Origin: Mollicutes bacterium
GTDB lineage: Bacteria > Bacillota_I > Bacilli_A > RF39 > UBA660
NCBI GenBank assembly: GCA_003560455.1
Contig: PWIL01000013.1
Coordinates: 1-21,528, forward strand
Direction: 5' to 3'
DNA: 21,528 nt
Positions 20,489 through 21,528 of this stretch are shown one piece after another; positions within the stretch are counted from its first letter, which is position 1, and every line of letters starts with the position of its first letter. The position numbers were made by a program, and so were the translations under genes. The notes beneath the pieces are model-generated. The model ran no database searches, was not told the origin of the DNA, and worked only from the letters and a program-made list of their open reading frames with translations.

Positions 20489-21188
20489 TCAAAGTGGCCA
20501 ATATAAATATTTTTTTGACAAAGATCAAGAACTTAATCTGCAAATTAAAAAAGATTGTCAATTAATTATTGATTGTGTTAATTGCAAATTAAACTTATCG
20601 TTTGAAATTTTAAATAGTTCAGTTAAAATTAATTTTTTAAATCAAAACAAAGTAAACATTAATCAAAAAATAAAATTAACAAACAGTGCTTTATATTTAA
20701 AAAAACTAAACTTAGTTGAACAAACAAAAATAAAAAGTAAAATTGCTTTATATCAAAGTACCATTGATTTTCAACATGCCGTTTATACCAAAGAAAAAAC
20801 GCATCATGAACTAATAATTAATCATTACACCCTAGATTGCCATTCAAAAATAAACTGTTTAGGAATCGGTCGGGAAAAAGCGGATATTGCTTTTTTAGTT
20901 ACAACTAAAATAAATAAAAAAGGAAAAAATAACACCGCATTTCAAAACTCTAAAATAATTGCTTTAGATGAAACCGTCCAAGCTAATTTATCACCAATTT
21001 TAAAAACTGATTATCATCAAATAAAAGCTAGTCATGCGGCAGTGTTTAGTAAAATAACTCCCCAAGAAATATATTATTTACAAGCACGCGGTTTAAGTGA
21101 AAAACAAGCTAAAGACTTAATTGTTAAGAGTTTATTAGTCCGGGGCAATGAACAATATTATGAAAAAATAGAAGAGGTGATCAAATGA
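20475..21188 (+). CDS. sufD: Short SufD-like Fe-S scaffold protein
   Basis: SufB/SufD-family protein, only 237 residues against about 430 for typical SufD. The beta-helix core and the C-terminal SufC-binding helices are present: SKIIALDETVQANLSPIL (159-176), KASHAAVFSKI with the family His187, and YYLQARGLSEKQAKDLIVKSLL (200-221). The N-terminal helical domain and much of the beta-helix are missing or too diverged to recognise. There is no frameshift, and the frame starts cleanly, so this looks like genuine reduction. I take ATG 20475, with GAGGAG 8-13 nt upstream, rather than an in-frame TTG at 20460. It overlaps sufC by 14 bases and sufS by 4, so all three are coupled. Full SufB is not in the window. 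Confidence 0.85.
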   Translation: MEIIDQSGQYKYFFDKDQELNLQIKKDCQLIIDCVNCKLNLSFEILNSSVKINFLNQNKVNINQKIKLTNSALYLKKLNLVEQTKIKSKIALYQSTIDFQHAVYTKEKTHHELIINHYTLDCHSKINCLGIGREKADIAFLVTTKINKKGKNNTAFQNSKIIALDETVQANLSPILKTDYHQIKASHAAVFSKITPQEIYYLQARGLSEKQAKDLIVKSLLVRGNEQYYEKIEEVIK

Positions 21189-21528
21189 ATCGCGAAGACT
21201 TTCCAATGATAAAACAAAATTATATATATTTTAATAATGCAGCAACTACTTATAAACCACAGGTTGTCATTGATCAATTAATTGATTATTATCAAAACTA
21301 TAGTTTTAATACTAATAGAGGAGTAGCTAAAACTAGTTATGATGTAACTGAAAAATATGAAAACACGCGAAAATATATTGCTGATTTTTTAAATGTGGCA
21401 TTAAATGAAATTATTTTTACTAGAGGAACAACTGAAGCGATTAATCTAGTGGCTCATTTTTTTAAAAAACTACCAGCCAATTCTGAAGTTTTAGTTTCTA
21501 ATGAAGAACATCACGCTGTTTTTGTGAC
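21185..21528 (+). CDS. sufS: Cysteine desulfurase SufS, N-terminal part (cut by window end)
   Basis: PLP-dependent cysteine desulfurase providing sulfur for Fe-S assembly. Only the first 114 codons are inside the window. The opening REDFPMI with YFNNAATTYKP, then NRGVAKTSYDVTEKYENTR, IIFTRGTTEAINLVA and SNEEHHA match the SufS group of class V aminotransferase-fold enzymes. The catalytic Lys and Cys lie beyond the window. The ATG overlaps the sufD stop (ATGA), with AGAGGTG upstream. Confidence 0.93.
   Translation, partial: MNREDFPMIKQNYIYFNNAATTYKPQVVIDQLIDYYQNYSFNTNRGVAKTSYDVTEKYENTRKYIADFLNVALNEIIFTRGTTEAINLVAHFFKKLPANSEVLVSNEEHHAVFV

Overview
The window comes from a very AT-rich, low-GC Gram-positive bacterium (Bacillota, Bacilli/Mollicutes-related). 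It uses the standard code: several confident genes end in TGA (camS, rnj, sufC, sufD), every Trp is TGG, and no gene has an internal TGA, so it is not a Mycoplasma/Spiroplasma code-4 organism. CamS next to gatCAB, rpsP-khpA, yqeG-yqeH and sufC-sufD-sufS are all Bacillota arrangements. Small proteins, overlapping genes and almost no spare intergenic DNA suggest a streamlined, probably host-associated and possibly uncultivated lineage. The lineage is inference.

Layout. Bases 1-300 hold an unidentified minus-strand reading frame that runs abruptly into a 5'-truncated queH (to 582); this is either a rearrangement or a chimeric sequence end. Then comes a plus-strand run: camS lipoprotein, gatC-gatA-gatB, a membrane-anchored protein of unknown function, a minimal STAS protein, a degenerate RNase J (J2-like), and miaB. 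A large cytoplasmic leucine-rich-repeat protein with a probably undescribed N-terminal domain follows (9378-11459). Next are rpsP-khpA, a two-domain archaeal-type thymidylate synthase-like gene where rimM-trmD would usually lie, yqeG-yqeH, and an orphan HerA-type ATPase. A TIGR01212 radical SAM gene lies convergent on the minus strand, divergent from gpmA. A helical-repeat protein of unknown function and the start of the suf Fe-S operon (sufC, a very short sufD, sufS cut by the window end) complete it.

How the genes work together. Most of the window is translation and tRNA/RNA metabolism: tRNA-dependent amidation by GatCAB, tRNA modification by MiaB and QueH, ribosomal protein S16, KhpA, the YqeH ribosome-assembly GTPase and RNase J. 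MiaB and the TIGR01212 protein are Fe-S radical SAM enzymes and would draw on the SUF machinery at the right end.

Architecture. Gene junctions are packed: at six sites the terminator stem begins inside the coding end of the upstream gene or contains its stop codon, and at six sites the next promoter's -35 lies in or within about 4 nt of the terminator. Many promoters carry an extended -10 (TGnTATAAT), and several -10 boxes sit only 15-18 nt before the start codon, predicting leaders of about 8-12 nt. No tRNA, rRNA, CRISPR array or insertion sequence was seen. Apart from bases 1-300 no gap between genes exceeds about 115 bp. The best candidates for something undescribed are the LRR protein with its N-terminal domain, the membrane/STAS pair after gatB, and the terminator/promoter packing.
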